A program made the position numbers and the translations under genes. From Betaproteobacteria bacterium RIFCSPLOWO2_12_FULL_62_58 (lineage in GTDB: Bacteria; Pseudomonadota; Gammaproteobacteria; Burkholderiales; SG8-41): a stretch of DNA of 44,843 nucleotides. Shown one piece after another: positions 24,155 to 33,028 of this stretch. The stretch covers positions 1 through 44,843 of the forward strand of contig MERI01000065.1 of NCBI GenBank assembly GCA_001772005.1. Direction: 5' to 3'. Position 1 is the first letter of the stretch. Each line of letters starts with the position of its first letter. The notes below the pieces were generated by a model. It made no database searches, was not told the DNA's origin, and saw only the letters and a program-made list of their open reading frames with translations.

Positions 24155-25696
24155 ATGCCCGCGCGACCCAACATTCTCCTGATTACGTCCGACCAACAGC
24201 GGGCGGATTGCTTCGGCTTCGAGAACAGGCACATCCGCACGCCGCATCTTGACCGCCTCGCGCGCGAAGGAACGCGTTTCTCCGCGTGCATCACGCCGAA
24301 TCTCGTCTGTCAGCCCTCACGCGCCTCGATCCTGACCGGGCTGTTGCCGCTCACGCACGGCGTATGGGACAACGGCATCGATCTCGATCCCAAGGTCGGC
24401 GAGCGGGGATTCGCTGGAACGCTGGCGCGCGCCGGATACGCAACCGCGTTCATCGGCAAGGCGCACTTCTCGACCAAGGCGACGTTCAAGCCGATGGGCA
24501 CGCCGGAGTGTGGCCGCAGCGGCGCGCAATACGGCCCAGATTGGCGCGGGCCGTACATGGGCTTCCGCCACGTCGAGCTCGCGGTGCTCGGGCATTTCGA
24601 CAATCCCATGCCGCTCGAGCGCCCGCCGGTCGGACATTACGAGCGCTGGCTGCTCGCGCGCGGAGCCAGCGATGAAGCGCTGCGTTTGTACGCCGCGTCC
24701 GCCGGTCCCGACACCGAAGGGACTGCGCAAACCTGGCATTCGGCGCTGCCGCCGGCGTGGCATTCGAGCGCCTGGATCGGCGACCGCACCATCAATTGGC
24801 TTACCGAGCGCGACCGATCGAAGCCCTTCTGCATGTGGGTGTCATTTCCCGATCCGCACCAGCCGTTCGACTGCCCGGTGCCGTGGAGCCTGCTGTACGA
24901 CCCGCGCGACGTCGCGCTTCCGCAGCACCGCACACGCGATCTCGACGGCCGCCCGTGGTGGTACCGGGCATCGCTCGAAGGCGCGCCGCAGCTCGCCGAC
25001 CCGACGCTGCGCAACCTGCGCGCCAAGGTCTCGCGCCTCCCGGACCAGAGCGACGAACAGCTCGCGCACATGACGGCGAACTACTACGGCATGATCTCGC
25101 TGATTGATCACAACGTCGGACGCATCCTCGCCGCGCTCGATGACCTCGGCTTGCGCCAAGATACGCTGGTCATTTTTACCACCGATCACGGCGAGATGCT
25201 TGGCAATCACGGCCTATACCTGAAAGGTCCATGGCCGCTCGAAGACCTGCTGCGCGTTGGGATGATCGCGGCAGGGGCGGGCATCGCGCAGGGCCGGGTG
25301 GAGGATATGCCGGTCTCGACGCTTGATCTTGCGCCGACCTTCCTTGACTACGCCGGCGTGCCCGCGCCGCTCGAACTGCAGGGCCGGAGCCTCAGGACGT
25401 TGTTGCAGGGCGGCGCCGAAAGCCGCGAGGTCGCATACAGCGAATGGCACGTGCATCCATCGCGCTGCGGAGTGGGTTTGCAGTTACGCACGGTGCGCAC
25501 CAAGACGCACAAGTGCACGCTCGAACTCGGCTCGGGCGCGGGCGAGATCTACGATCTCGTCAACGACCCCCGCGAAATGAATAACCTGTTCGACGATCCG
25601 GGCTATCGCAAGGTGCGCAACGAACTTGAAGCGCTGATGCGTGCACGGCCGGGCAAGGTGCTTGATGATCTGTCTGAACCGATCGGCATGGCATAA
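24155..25696 (+). CDS. Sulfatase (CxPSR type)
   Basis: The 513-residue protein has the N-terminal P-N-I-L-L-I-T-S-D-Q-Q-R-A-D metal site. The classic formylglycine motif C-Q-P-S-R is followed by A-S-I-L-T-G (about residues 51-61), and F-T-T-D-H-G-E-M-L-G-N-H-G near residue 347 carries the remaining metal ligands. There is no signal peptide, so the enzyme is cytoplasmic. The motif is Cys-type and suits the anaerobic maturase. A GTG codon just before ATG 24155 is a possible alternative start. Substrate unknown; the C-terminal domain (Y-S-E-W-H-V-H-P) is not diagnostic. Confidence 0.9.
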   Translation: MPARPNILLITSDQQRADCFGFENRHIRTPHLDRLAREGTRFSACITPNLVCQPSRASILTGLLPLTHGVWDNGIDLDPKVGERGFAGTLARAGYATAFIGKAHFSTKATFKPMGTPECGRSGAQYGPDWRGPYMGFRHVELAVLGHFDNPMPLERPPVGHYERWLLARGASDEALRLYAASAGPDTEGTAQTWHSALPPAWHSSAWIGDRTINWLTERDRSKPFCMWVSFPDPHQPFDCPVPWSLLYDPRDVALPQHRTRDLDGRPWWYRASLEGAPQLADPTLRNLRAKVSRLPDQSDEQLAHMTANYYGMISLIDHNVGRILAALDDLGLRQDTLVIFTTDHGEMLGNHGLYLKGPWPLEDLLRVGMIAAGAGIAQGRVEDMPVSTLDLAPTFLDYAGVPAPLELQGRSLRTLLQGGAESREVAYSEWHVHPSRCGVGLQLRTVRTKTHKCTLELGSGAGEIYDLVNDPREMNNLFDDPGYRKVRNELEALMRARPGKVLDDLSEPIGMA

Positions 25697-25700
25697 AGGC

Positions 25701-25721
25701 GGTGAAGGGTGAAGGGTGAAG
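25701..25721. repeat. Heptamer tandem repeat, single arm
   Basis: GGTGAAG occurs three times in a row just before the chimeric frame at 25725. No reverse-complement array follows, unlike the paired elements elsewhere, so it may be the surviving left arm of such an element. Confidence 0.6.
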
Positions 25722-25724
25722 AGC

Positions 25725-25868
25725 ATGACGGACCCGCAACAGAAAAAACTGAAACTTGCATTCATCGGTCTGGGCGTGATGGGTTACCCGATGGCGGGGC
25801 ATCTGGTGCGCGCGGAAAGCGTGAAGTACGCGCAGCTGATCCAGCAATCGGGCGCCAAAGCCGAATAG
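25725..25868 (+). pseudogene. Deletion-scar chimera: reductase N-terminus fused to Bug C-terminus
   Basis: A 47-codon frame begins L-K-L-A-F-I-G-L-G-V-M-G-Y-P-M-A-G-H-L, the Rossmann N-terminus of a 3-hydroxyisobutyrate dehydrogenase/tartronate semialdehyde reductase. After A30 it continues K-Y-A-Q-L-I-Q-Q-S-G-A-K-A-E and stops, which is the C-terminus of a Bug protein (compare Bug 3). The join near 25814 keeps the frame. It is most simply the scar of a deletion that removed most of a reductase gene, whatever followed it, and most of a Bug gene. The intact reductase relative is at 27563. Not expected to have an activity. Confidence 0.85.
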
Positions 25869-25876
25869 GAGGGTAA

Positions 25877-27118
25877 ATGGAACTATCGTTTAAAGAGCAG
25901 GCGATGCTGCGCGGCGAAATGGGTGAGCCGGTACGGAACGCGCTCAAGCTGCAACTCGAGGTCGGCAAGTTCTACGGGGCCAGGCGCTTCGTGCGAGTGA
26001 AGAACGTGCACATGATGGGCGACATTGAGGTAATGGGCGACAGTGGCCTCGAGTACCTGCGTTGTACCCGGGAGAAGCGTGCCCATTGCAGTGTCGATAT
26101 CACGACGAATGCACGCTGCGCCGATTTCGCTCATGCCGAGGCGCTCGGCCAGGACATGGGGGAGATTGCAAAAGAACGCACGCTCATCGGCTACCTCGCG
26201 GACATGAACGTGATGACCACCGACACCTGCATTAACTACCAAACGCTTTATCAGCCGCATCTGGGCGAACACGTTGCCTGGGGCGACACCGGCACGGTCA
26301 TCTACGCTAACTCGGTGTTCGGGGCGCGCTCCAATTTCGAGGCCGGGCCGGCGGCGCTTGCGGCCGGATTGACGGGGCGCACGCCGGAGTACGGCTTTCA
26401 CCTCGACGAGCATCGCCGTGGCACTTTCGTGGTCAAGGTCGATGCGACCCTGGGCGATTTCGCCGGCTGGGGGGCCTTGGGGAAAATCGTGGGCGAGTCG
26501 CACCAGGATTATTTCTCGGTACCCGTGTTCGACGGCATTGGATCCGCGCCCACGAGTGACGGGTTCAAGCATCTGGGCGCATCGCTCGCGAGCTACGGCT
26601 CGATGGCCATGTTCCATATGGTCGGCGTGACGCCAGAGGCGCCCACCGTCGAGCAGGCTCTCGGCGGTCGCACCAGCGCCGAGACCATGACCGTGAGGCA
26701 GGCTGACATCGATGCCGTATTCCGGCGCTACGACATCGGCGACGGCCGCTGCAACCTTGTCGTATTTTCGGGACCACAGCAATCGCTGTTCGAGATGAAG
26801 TGTCTCGCGGAGCTGTTTGCCGGGAAACGCGTCCACCCCGGCAGCCGCGTGTTTGTAACCACCGCGCACTCGATCCTGGCTGATGCTCGTCGCCTCGGCT
26901 ATGCGCAGGCGTTGGAGGCGGCGGGCGTGACGATCCTCGCGGGCGTTTGCTTCTATATTTTGCAGAACCTCTCCCAGATGCGTATTGCAAACGGCTGGAC
27001 TAACTTGGTTTCAAATTCGGCGAAACTCGTCAATACCATTACGGCGCACCGCTTCAACACCATCCTGCGGCGCACTGCGGAATGCGTCGAGGTCGCGGTA
27101 TCGGGAGTCGTGAAATGA
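25877..27118 (+). CDS. acnX: Aconitase X catalytic (large) subunit
   Basis: The 413-residue protein starts at ATG 25877 behind AGGAGGG. It matches the AcnX catalytic domain (formerly DUF521): L-S-F-K-E-Q-A-M-L-R-G-E at the N-terminus, T-T-D-T-C-I-N-Y-Q near residue 116, Y-A-N-S-V-F-G-A-R-S-N-F near residue 145, and W-T-N-L-V-S-N-S-A-K near residue 374. Characterised bacterial members dehydrate cis-3-hydroxy-L-proline and an archaeal one acts on phosphomevalonate. The substrate here is open. Its stop overlaps the start of the swivel-domain subunit, so the two are made together. Confidence 0.9.
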   Translation: MELSFKEQAMLRGEMGEPVRNALKLQLEVGKFYGARRFVRVKNVHMMGDIEVMGDSGLEYLRCTREKRAHCSVDITTNARCADFAHAEALGQDMGEIAKERTLIGYLADMNVMTTDTCINYQTLYQPHLGEHVAWGDTGTVIYANSVFGARSNFEAGPAALAAGLTGRTPEYGFHLDEHRRGTFVVKVDATLGDFAGWGALGKIVGESHQDYFSVPVFDGIGSAPTSDGFKHLGASLASYGSMAMFHMVGVTPEAPTVEQALGGRTSAETMTVRQADIDAVFRRYDIGDGRCNLVVFSGPQQSLFEMKCLAELFAGKRVHPGSRVFVTTAHSILADARRLGYAQALEAAGVTILAGVCFYILQNLSQMRIANGWTNLVSNSAKLVNTITAHRFNTILRRTAECVEVAVSGVVK

Positions 27119-27543
27119 GCAAGGTGTTGGCAACAATTTCAGTGGAGCGCGCGTTCGGCCCCGTCGTCGAGGGCGAGGCGGTGCTGTCGAGCGAGGGTTT
27201 TTCGCCGCGCTACGATCTCGACCGCTGGAGCGGCGTGATCACCAAGCGCGGGCACAAGCTCGAGGGTGTGCAGATTCGAGACACAATCCTGTTTTTCCCG
27301 ACCGCGAAGGGCGGTGTCGCCGCTGGCTGGGCATTCTCCGACATCCGCAGCAAGAGCATCGCGCCGAAGGCCTTCGTGTTTGGGCGTACGAATCCGGTCA
27401 TGGTCCAAGGCGCCGTGTTCGCTAACATCACCATCACCGAGGGCTGGTCGCAGGATCCGTTCGAGGTCGTGCGAACCGGAGATGTCGTGCGGATCGATCC
27501 GGGCCGGAAGGTCATCGAAGTGCTCAGCCGCAAGGCAACATAA
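27115..27543 (+). CDS. Aconitase X swivel-domain (small) subunit
   Basis: The 142-residue protein from ATG 27115 overlaps the large subunit by 4 bp. It carries the AcnX swivel (DUF126) pattern: G-E-A-V-L-S-S-E-G-F-S-P-R-Y-D-L-D near residue 19, F-F-P-T-A-K-G-G-V-A-A-G near residue 61, and the end R-T-G-D-V-V-R-I-D-P. In type II AcnX enzymes catalytic and swivel parts are separate chains, as here. The reductase gene follows 19 bp on and likely uses the keto product. Confidence 0.9.
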   Translation: MSKVLATISVERAFGPVVEGEAVLSSEGFSPRYDLDRWSGVITKRGHKLEGVQIRDTILFFPTAKGGVAAGWAFSDIRSKSIAPKAFVFGRTNPVMVQGAVFANITITEGWSQDPFEVVRTGDVVRIDPGRKVIEVLSRKAT

Positions 27544-27562
27544 ATAGGAAGAGGAGAACCTT

Positions 27563-28453
27563 ATGTCAACTGCTGCGCAACCGCGCAAGCTCGCGTTCCT
27601 CGGGCTTGGCGTGATGGGATTTCCGATGGCCGGCCATCTGGCGCGGGCCGGTCACCAGGTAATCGTTTACAACCGGACGCGCGCTAAAGCTGATGCCTGG
27701 GTAGCGGCTTACGGTGGCTGCAGCGCGCCTACGCCGGCCGAGGCTGCGGCGGGCGCAGACTTCGTCCTGGCGTGTGTGGGTGAGGACAAGGATGTGCGCG
27801 AGGTGACGCTCGGGGCGAGCGGCGCATTCGGTGCCATGCGCAAAGGCGCGGTCTTTGTGGACCATACTACTGCATCCGCCGATGTGGCGCGAGAACTTTA
27901 CGAGGCGTCGTCTGCTCAAGGCATCGGTTTCTTGGACGCACCGGTTTCCGGCGGCCAGACGGGCGCCGAAAAGGGTGCGCTTACGGTGATGGTCGGCGGC
28001 GACGCGGAAGTGTTCACGCGGGCGCAACCCGTCATCGCACATTACGCGCGCGCGATAAATCACATGGGGCCCGTCGGGACCGGACAACTCACGAAAATGG
28101 TGAACCAGATCTGCAACGTCGGCATTTTACAGAGCTTGGCAGAGGCGCTTGCCTTTGCGATGCGCGCCAGCCTCGACCTCGACCGGGTGATTGCAGCCAT
28201 CTCGAAAGGTAACGCGCAATCTGCCCATATGGACGCGCGCGCGCGCACCATGGTCCAGGGCAAGTTCGATTTTGGCTTCGCCGTGGATTGGATGCGGAAG
28301 GATCTGCGTATTGCGCTAGGAGAAGCACGGCGCAATGGAGCCCAGCTTCCCGGAACGGCACTGATTGACCAATTCCTTGGCTGCGTACAGGAGTTGGGCG
28401 GGGGGCGCGAGGACGTATCCGCGGTGATCAAGCTGATCGCGCCACGGCATTAG
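27563..28453 (+). CDS. 3-Hydroxyisobutyrate dehydrogenase-family reductase
   Basis: The 296-residue protein has the dinucleotide motif G14-L-G-V-M-G19, N-R-T near residue 37 (suggesting NADPH tolerance), and the substrate motif D-A-P-V-S-G-G-Q-T-G-A-E-K-G. The catalytic lysine is in G-T-G-Q-L-T-K-M-V-N-Q near residue 173. Family members reduce tartronate semialdehyde or oxidise 3-hydroxyisobutyrate and other beta-hydroxy acids. It is co-transcribed with aconitase X, so a beta-hydroxy acid or keto acid linked to that enzyme is likely. A stump of a paralogous gene is at 25725. Confidence 0.9.
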   Translation: MSTAAQPRKLAFLGLGVMGFPMAGHLARAGHQVIVYNRTRAKADAWVAAYGGCSAPTPAEAAAGADFVLACVGEDKDVREVTLGASGAFGAMRKGAVFVDHTTASADVARELYEASSAQGIGFLDAPVSGGQTGAEKGALTVMVGGDAEVFTRAQPVIAHYARAINHMGPVGTGQLTKMVNQICNVGILQSLAEALAFAMRASLDLDRVIAAISKGNAQSAHMDARARTMVQGKFDFGFAVDWMRKDLRIALGEARRNGAQLPGTALIDQFLGCVQELGGGREDVSAVIKLIAPRH

Positions 28454-28970
28454 ACCCTCCAGGGCACTGAAAAACTGACAGATCTCGTCATTGCCAAAGT
28501 TCTGGCGGTCTGTCAGCGCGGCTTAGCGTGTCTTGATTCGTTGTCGACCGCTCGCTATAGCTGTTGCGCTCCGCAAAAACTCGATCTGGGTGTGACGGTT
28601 CTGGTGCAACAACATCACGGCGCATTGGGGGCGTAGACTGATCGGGCTTTCCTGTGGAGCCGATCATGACTACTTCGAGCAGTTTCAACACCCTGTTCGA
28701 GTATCGGCACTTCGACCGCTAGATCATTATCCTGTGCGTTCGCTGGTATGTGCGCTACAAGCTGAGCTACCGAGACCTCGTCGAGATGATCGCCAAGGTC
28801 ATCACCGGCGTTCAGTTCAAAGATGGAATTGAAGTGAAGGGGTCAGACTGTCAAAGAGTCGTAGCCTGATCACATCGCCATAGACAACATTTGACGTTAG
28901 CTCCTTCCGTAAACCGTTTCATCATCACGCCTGATCTCCTTCTTCAAGACCAGATTCCGGTTTAACTGAA
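28454..28970. other. IS-scarred intergenic region
   Basis: This 517-bp gap has no intact gene. It holds an 8-bp inverted repeat CTGACAGA (28475-28482) with TCTGTCAG (28509-28516), the IS6-type transposase remnant at 28666-28793, and a GAAGTGAAGGGGTCAGACTG segment (28832-28851) of a kind often found beside mobile elements. Confidence 0.5.
28597..28793 (+). pseudogene. IS6/IS26-family transposase, 5' remnant
   Basis: From ATG 28666 the frame reads S-S-F-N-T-L-F-E-Y-R-H-F-D-R, a TAG stop (28720-28722), then I-I-I-L-C-V-R-W-Y-V-R-Y-K-L-S-Y-R-D-L-V and E-M-I-A. This is the start of IS6-family transposases up to the beginning of the DDE domain, where the match ends (about 28793). GGTTCTGGTGCAAC at 28597-28610 resembles an IS6-type terminal repeat. 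Both the internal stop and the missing 3' two thirds show it is dead. Confidence 0.8.
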
Positions 28971-29873
28971 TTACGGGGGCACCGCCGCTGCGACAACGCG
29001 CAGTAGTGAAACCAGCGTTTTCGCAGCCGTTGGCAGGTACCGCTCGCGAGTATAGGTAACACCGATACGCCGCTTCCAAACGAGGGGGCCCGATCGGAGT
29101 AGCGACAGCTGGTGTCGCCACGGGGAACTGCCAATCGCCGATGTCGACTGAAATGTCAGCAGGTTGGTGCTCGCAACGATCGCCAGGAGCGTTGAAAACG
29201 AATCTGCCGTGATGGACGGAGTGGGGACCGGGCTGCTCGCTGCGCGAAAACGACTAAAAAGCCAATTGGACAGCGTCGAGCCAGACTTGGGAAGTGCCCA
29301 TCGCTCCTGCAACAGCGTCTCGAGTTCAACTTTGCGCACGGAGTGCAACCGGTGTCCTTTGCGGGCCACCACGACCACGCTGTCCTGGGAGATTTCCTCG
29401 TAACAAAGGTCGGGTTCGGGTACGGCCGGGAGTCCGCTCAAGACAAGGTCGAACTTGCCATCCCGTAATGCGGAGATTAATCCTTCGCTGACACCGGTAG
29501 AGATGTCTACGGTGACGCGAGGGTACTTTTCAACGAGTTGCGTACATGCTGCTGCGAGAAGATGATCCGTCATCACGAGTCCTGTACCTACCGTAACGTG
29601 CCCGGCAGTTCCGGTCGCCATGTCGGTCAACTCCCGAACGGCCTCTTCCGTCGCGACTTGAAGTCGCATCGCATGCCTCTGCAGTTGCGCGCCGGCCGCC
29701 GTCAGCACCATCCCTTTCGCAGTTCGATCGAACAGCTTGACGTTCAACTCGCGCTCGAGACGCGCCACGCTCTTGGTTAGGGCGGGTTGTGTGAGCCTCA
29801 ATTCCTCGGCGCTTCGTCCGAGGTGTCCCGAACTGGCGATATGCGAGAAGTATCGTAAATCTCGAAGTTCCAT
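28971..29873 (-). CDS. LysR-type transcriptional regulator
   Basis: The 300-residue protein has the LysR helix-turn-helix at residues 1-60 (L-R-D-L-R-Y-F-S-H-I-A, then L-T-Q-P-A-L-T-K-S-V-A-R-L-E). A substrate-binding-type effector domain follows (G-H-V-T-V-G-T-G near residue 90, D-L-V-L-S-G-L near residue 140). It is divergent from the alanine dehydrogenase gene, and a palindromic LysR box lies between them next to its own start, so it is the probable regulator of that gene and of itself. Ligand unknown. Confidence 0.92.
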   Translation of the reverse strand: MELRDLRYFSHIASSGHLGRSAEELRLTQPALTKSVARLERELNVKLFDRTAKGMVLTAAGAQLQRHAMRLQVATEEAVRELTDMATGTAGHVTVGTGLVMTDHLLAAACTQLVEKYPRVTVDISTGVSEGLISALRDGKFDLVLSGLPAVPEPDLCYEEISQDSVVVVARKGHRLHSVRKVELETLLQERWALPKSGSTLSNWLFSRFRAASSPVPTPSITADSFSTLLAIVASTNLLTFQSTSAIGSSPWRHQLSLLRSGPLVWKRRIGVTYTRERYLPTAAKTLVSLLRVVAAAVPP

Positions 29874-29875
29874 AT

Positions 29876-29890
29876 ATTCCTCATAGGAAT
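29876..29890 (-). promoter_or_regulatory. Candidate LysR box overlapping the lysR ribosome binding site
   Basis: ATTCCT-CAT-AGGAAT is a perfect 15-bp inverted repeat with the T-N11-A spacing of LysR operators. Read on the minus strand it contains GAGGAAT directly before the lysR start codon, so protein binding would also cover the Shine-Dalgarno sequence. It lies 89 bp from the alanine dehydrogenase start. Confidence 0.6.
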
Positions 29891-29978
29891 CGCCTATTAA
29901 CTAGCAGTAATTTGCAGTTATCTAATTTCTTTGTCAACATGCGCGGGTCTAAACCCTCCAGACGTTGAAAGGTAGTCC

Positions 29979-31100
29979 ATGTTTATTGGCGTACCCCGAG
30001 AGAGAAAGGAGCAGGAATACCGAGTGGCGCTTGTGCCTTCAGCGGTAAAGGAACTTGTCCTGCGCGGACATACGGTGTTGGTCGAAGAGGGTGCCGGAGG
30101 AGGCATTGGAGCAAGCGACGCCGCATTTGCCCATGCGGGTGCGAGCATCGCAGCTGATGCGGACACGCTCTACGCTAAGGCGGACCTGATCGTAAAGGTG
30201 AAGGAGCCGCAGGCAGATGAGCGTGCCTTCCTTCGTTCCGGACAGATGCTCTTCGCCTATTTGCATCTCGCGGCCGACCCGGCGCAGGCCCGGGATCTGC
30301 TCAAGAGTGATGCGATCTGCATTGCGTTTGAGACAGTGACATCTCCCTCCGGGCGGCTTCCGCTCTTGACGCCAATGTCCGAGATTGCCGGCCGGCTCGC
30401 GGTACAAGCTGGCGCCTATTGGCTTCAGCGTGCCAACGGCGGGAGCGGAGTTCTACTTAGTGGCGCGCCTGGTGTGGCACCAGCAAAAGTTATGATACTC
30501 GGCGGAGGGGTTGTGGGAGCGAATGCCATCGCCATTGCCGTAGGGATGGGTGCAGACGTCGTTGTGCTTGATCGGGTGCCAGATGTGCTGCGAGCGCTTT
30601 CTAAGGAGTTTGGCTCGCGAATCAAGACCGAGTTCTCCACGTCAGACAGCATCCGTATGCACATCGCTGATGCCGACCTCGTGATCGGCGGCGTCTTGGT
30701 TACCGGCGCCGCGGCCCCCAAGCTAATCACCATGGCTGATCTTGGAAGTATGAGGCCGGGGTCGGTGTTCGTTGATGTGTCGATTGATCAAGGCGGCTGT
30801 GCGGAGACGTCGCGGCCTACGACGCATAGCCAACCGACGTTTGTCGAGAACGGTGTCGTGCACTACTGTGTAGCTAACATGCCAGGTGCCGTCCCGCGCA
30901 CATCGGCGGCGGCGCTGTCGAACGCCATTTTGCCCTACGTTCTCGTGCTTGCAGACTACGGGTGGCGAAGAGCGCTTTTGCGCGACGCACACCTGATGAA
31001 CGGATTGAACGTCTGCAAGGGGCAGATCACGCATTCTGCTGTGGCTGAGGCGCTACGCATGCCGTCGTATGACCCTCGAGCGTGCCTTGAGGCCGCGTAG
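29979..31100 (+). CDS. ald: Alanine dehydrogenase
   Basis: The 373-residue protein begins [17 protein letters not shown], typical of Ald/PNT. It has V-K-V-K-E-P-Q near residue 71 with the substrate-binding lysine, Y-L-H-L-A near residue 91 with the catalytic histidine, and the NAD motif [11 protein letters not shown] near residue 171. It interconverts L-alanine and pyruvate with NADH and ammonia. In organosulfonate users Ald regenerates pyruvate for transamination, which would suit the neighbourhood (inference). It is the first of a group with Bug 4 and the ComA-like gene. Confidence 0.92.
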   Translation: MFIGVPRERKEQEYRVALVPSAVKELVLRGHTVLVEEGAGGGIGASDAAFAHAGASIAADADTLYAKADLIVKVKEPQADERAFLRSGQMLFAYLHLAADPAQARDLLKSDAICIAFETVTSPSGRLPLLTPMSEIAGRLAVQAGAYWLQRANGGSGVLLSGAPGVAPAKVMILGGGVVGANAIAIAVGMGADVVVLDRVPDVLRALSKEFGSRIKTEFSTSDSIRMHIADADLVIGGVLVTGAAAPKLITMADLGSMRPGSVFVDVSIDQGGCAETSRPTTHSQPTFVENGVVHYCVANMPGAVPRTSAAALSNAILPYVLVLADYGWRRALLRDAHLMNGLNVCKGQITHSAVAEALRMPSYDPRACLEAA

Positions 31101-31194
31101 TCCAGATTCCGCTTCCGATCAATCGAGTATGCCAATCGCCCAACCAATACGCGTTCGATCAGGTTTCCTCTTATTTCACTCCGGAGGTGCTTCT

Positions 31195-32169
31195 ATGCGT
31201 TTACATCCTGGCGCAATCGTACTTGCTTGCTTGTGTTTGTTCGTGTTTCCGCAGGCACTCGCTCAAACTTATCCGTCGCGCGTAGTCACGATTATCGTTC
31301 CGTTTCCGGCAGGGGGCGGACATGACTTCACCGCGCGCACCATTGCTGCACGGCTCGTTTCACGTCTAGGTCAACAAGTCGTAGTAGAAAACCGGGGTGG
31401 CGCGAATGGCCAAATCGGGGCGCAAGCTGTGGCCCGCGCAGCGCCGGACGGGTATACCATTCTAATGGGTTCGCCGGCAGAGCTGGTGATCAGCGAGAGT
31501 GTCTACAAGAGCATGCCCTACGATGCCGCTCGAGATTTCGCGCCGATCACGCTCGCCGGTATCAGTCCCATCGTCTTAGCGGCGCATCCCTCTACGCAGG
31601 TCAAGACACCGAAAGAATTTTTGGCGCTTGTCAAGAACAAGCCAGGGACGATGAGCTACGGGTCCCCTGGGACGGGTAGCGCTCACCATTTGGCGGCGGC
31701 ATAGATTGTCAAGCTTGCTGGTCTGAGCATGGTTCACGTCCCTTACAAAGGTGCCGCACCCGCTACCGCTGATGTGCTCGGTGGGCAGATCCCGTTTGCT
31801 TCGGTTGGGATGGCCCCAGTTATGCAACACATCAAGGCGGGGAAGCTCAACGCCGTGGCAATAATGTCGGCCCGCCGTTTGGACTGGCTACCCTCGATTA
31901 GCGCGATTGGCGAGATACCTGAGTTGAAGCAGATCGAGATCGCGCAGTGGATGGGCTTCGTCGCACCGGCCAACACGCCCGCGACAATTGTGTCCCGGCT
32001 CCAGAAGGACATTGCGGCGATTCTCAAGACGCCCGATGTCGCAAGAATTCTAATTGACCAGGGCGTCGAGCCGGCTGATTACACACCGGAGGCTTTCGGT
32101 ACTTTTCTAGCTGACGAGCGAAAGAAGTACGCTCTCCTCGTCAAGCTTGCCGGCATCGTGGCGCAGTGA
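31195..32169 (+). pseudogene. Bug/TctC-type solute-binding protein 4, broken by an amber codon
   Basis: A complete Bug gene of 325 codons from ATG 31195 (behind GGAGGTG) to TGA at 32167-32169, interrupted only by TAG at 31702-31704 (codon 170). Before it: signal peptide, ligand loop F-P-A-G-G-G-H-D (37-44), G-S-A-H-H-L-A-A-A. After it, in the same frame: I-V-K-L-A-G-L-S-M-V-H-V-P-Y-K-G-A-A-P and a normal C-terminus. A CAG to TAG change is the likely cause. Either a recent pseudogene or a sequencing error. The lack of other damage argues for recency. Confidence 0.88.
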
Positions 32170-32179
32170 GGGGGCTTCA

Positions 32180-33016
32180 GTGATTGCAACTCTCGCAAAC
32201 CGGAATCGCCCTTTCTCGTTTATTGATCTACCGCGCAACCGGAGCAACCGGAAGCCGCGCCGGAGCGGACTCACCATGATGGTCGATTTCGGCCTCCCGG
32301 TTGGGCAGGTAGCCGAAGTCTTGGCTATGGCTGGAGATTACATCGACCTCGGCAAAATCGCAGTCGGCACCGCGCGCCTCTACGATCTGTCTTATTTGCG
32401 ACGCAAACTCGCGCTCTACCGCAGGCACCGCATCCGGGCCTTCATCGGCGGCCAGTTCATGGAGTACGTTTACGCCGTCCACGGCAAGCCCATGCTGGAG
32501 CGATTCCTAAGTGAGGCGAAGCGCGTCGGGTTCGATGTGGTCGAGATCTCCGACAACTGTGTGCCGCTTACGCGTCGCGAGCGCATGGCACAGATCCGAC
32601 TGGCGCGCAGGTGCGGGCTATCAGTGTTCGGCGAGGTCGGTTCGAAGGACACGAAAAGTGATTCGCGCAGACTTGTCGGCCAAGCGCAAGACTGTTTCGA
32701 GGCGGGTGCCGAGTTGGTGCTGATCGAAGCAGCAGAGTTGATCGAAAGGGGCAGGCCAAAGATGAAGCTCATTAACGACATTCGCCGCGGGCTTGACATG
32801 GCCAAGGTGCTGATCGAACTACCGGGACCGTGGATCTCCGACGTCACGCTGTCGGCGGTCGAGGACATGAAAAAATTCCTGGTTCGCGAGTTCGGACCCG
32901 ACATCAACCTCGCCAACGTGATGCCGTCGGACATCATGGAAACCGAAGCGTTGCGTGTCGGCCTCGGCGTGGTGGGCCCGGATCTGAAACTCAACAGGCT
33001 CCCGCGCGGCGCCTAA
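32180..33016 (+). CDS. Phosphosulfolactate synthase family protein (ComA-like)
   Basis: The 278-residue TIM-barrel protein from GTG 32180 (behind GAGGGG) matches the ComA family: P-R-R-S-G-L-T-M-M-V-D-F-G-L near residue 26, G-D-Y-I-D-L-G-K-I-A-V-G-T-A near residue 51, D-V-V-E-I-S-D-N near residue 116, F-G-E-V-G-S-K-D near residue 150, L-V-L-I-E-A near residue 180. ComA joins sulfite to phosphoenolpyruvate to give phosphosulfolactate. The family has divergent bacterial members of unknown reaction, so function is tentative. Neighbours are a Bug pseudogene upstream and a sulfotransferase 12 bp downstream. Confidence 0.8.
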   Translation: MIATLANRNRPFSFIDLPRNRSNRKPRRSGLTMMVDFGLPVGQVAEVLAMAGDYIDLGKIAVGTARLYDLSYLRRKLALYRRHRIRAFIGGQFMEYVYAVHGKPMLERFLSEAKRVGFDVVEISDNCVPLTRRERMAQIRLARRCGLSVFGEVGSKDTKSDSRRLVGQAQDCFEAGAELVLIEAAELIERGRPKMKLINDIRRGLDMAKVLIELPGPWISDVTLSAVEDMKKFLVREFGPDINLANVMPSDIMETEALRVGLGVVGPDLKLNRLPRGA

Positions 33017-33028
33017 CTTGGGGAAGAA

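Noticed and set aside
31702..31704. TAG as pyrrolysine or programmed readthrough
   Set aside because: No pylT/pylS genes or stimulatory structure seen. A CAG to TAG mutation or a sequencing error is simpler.
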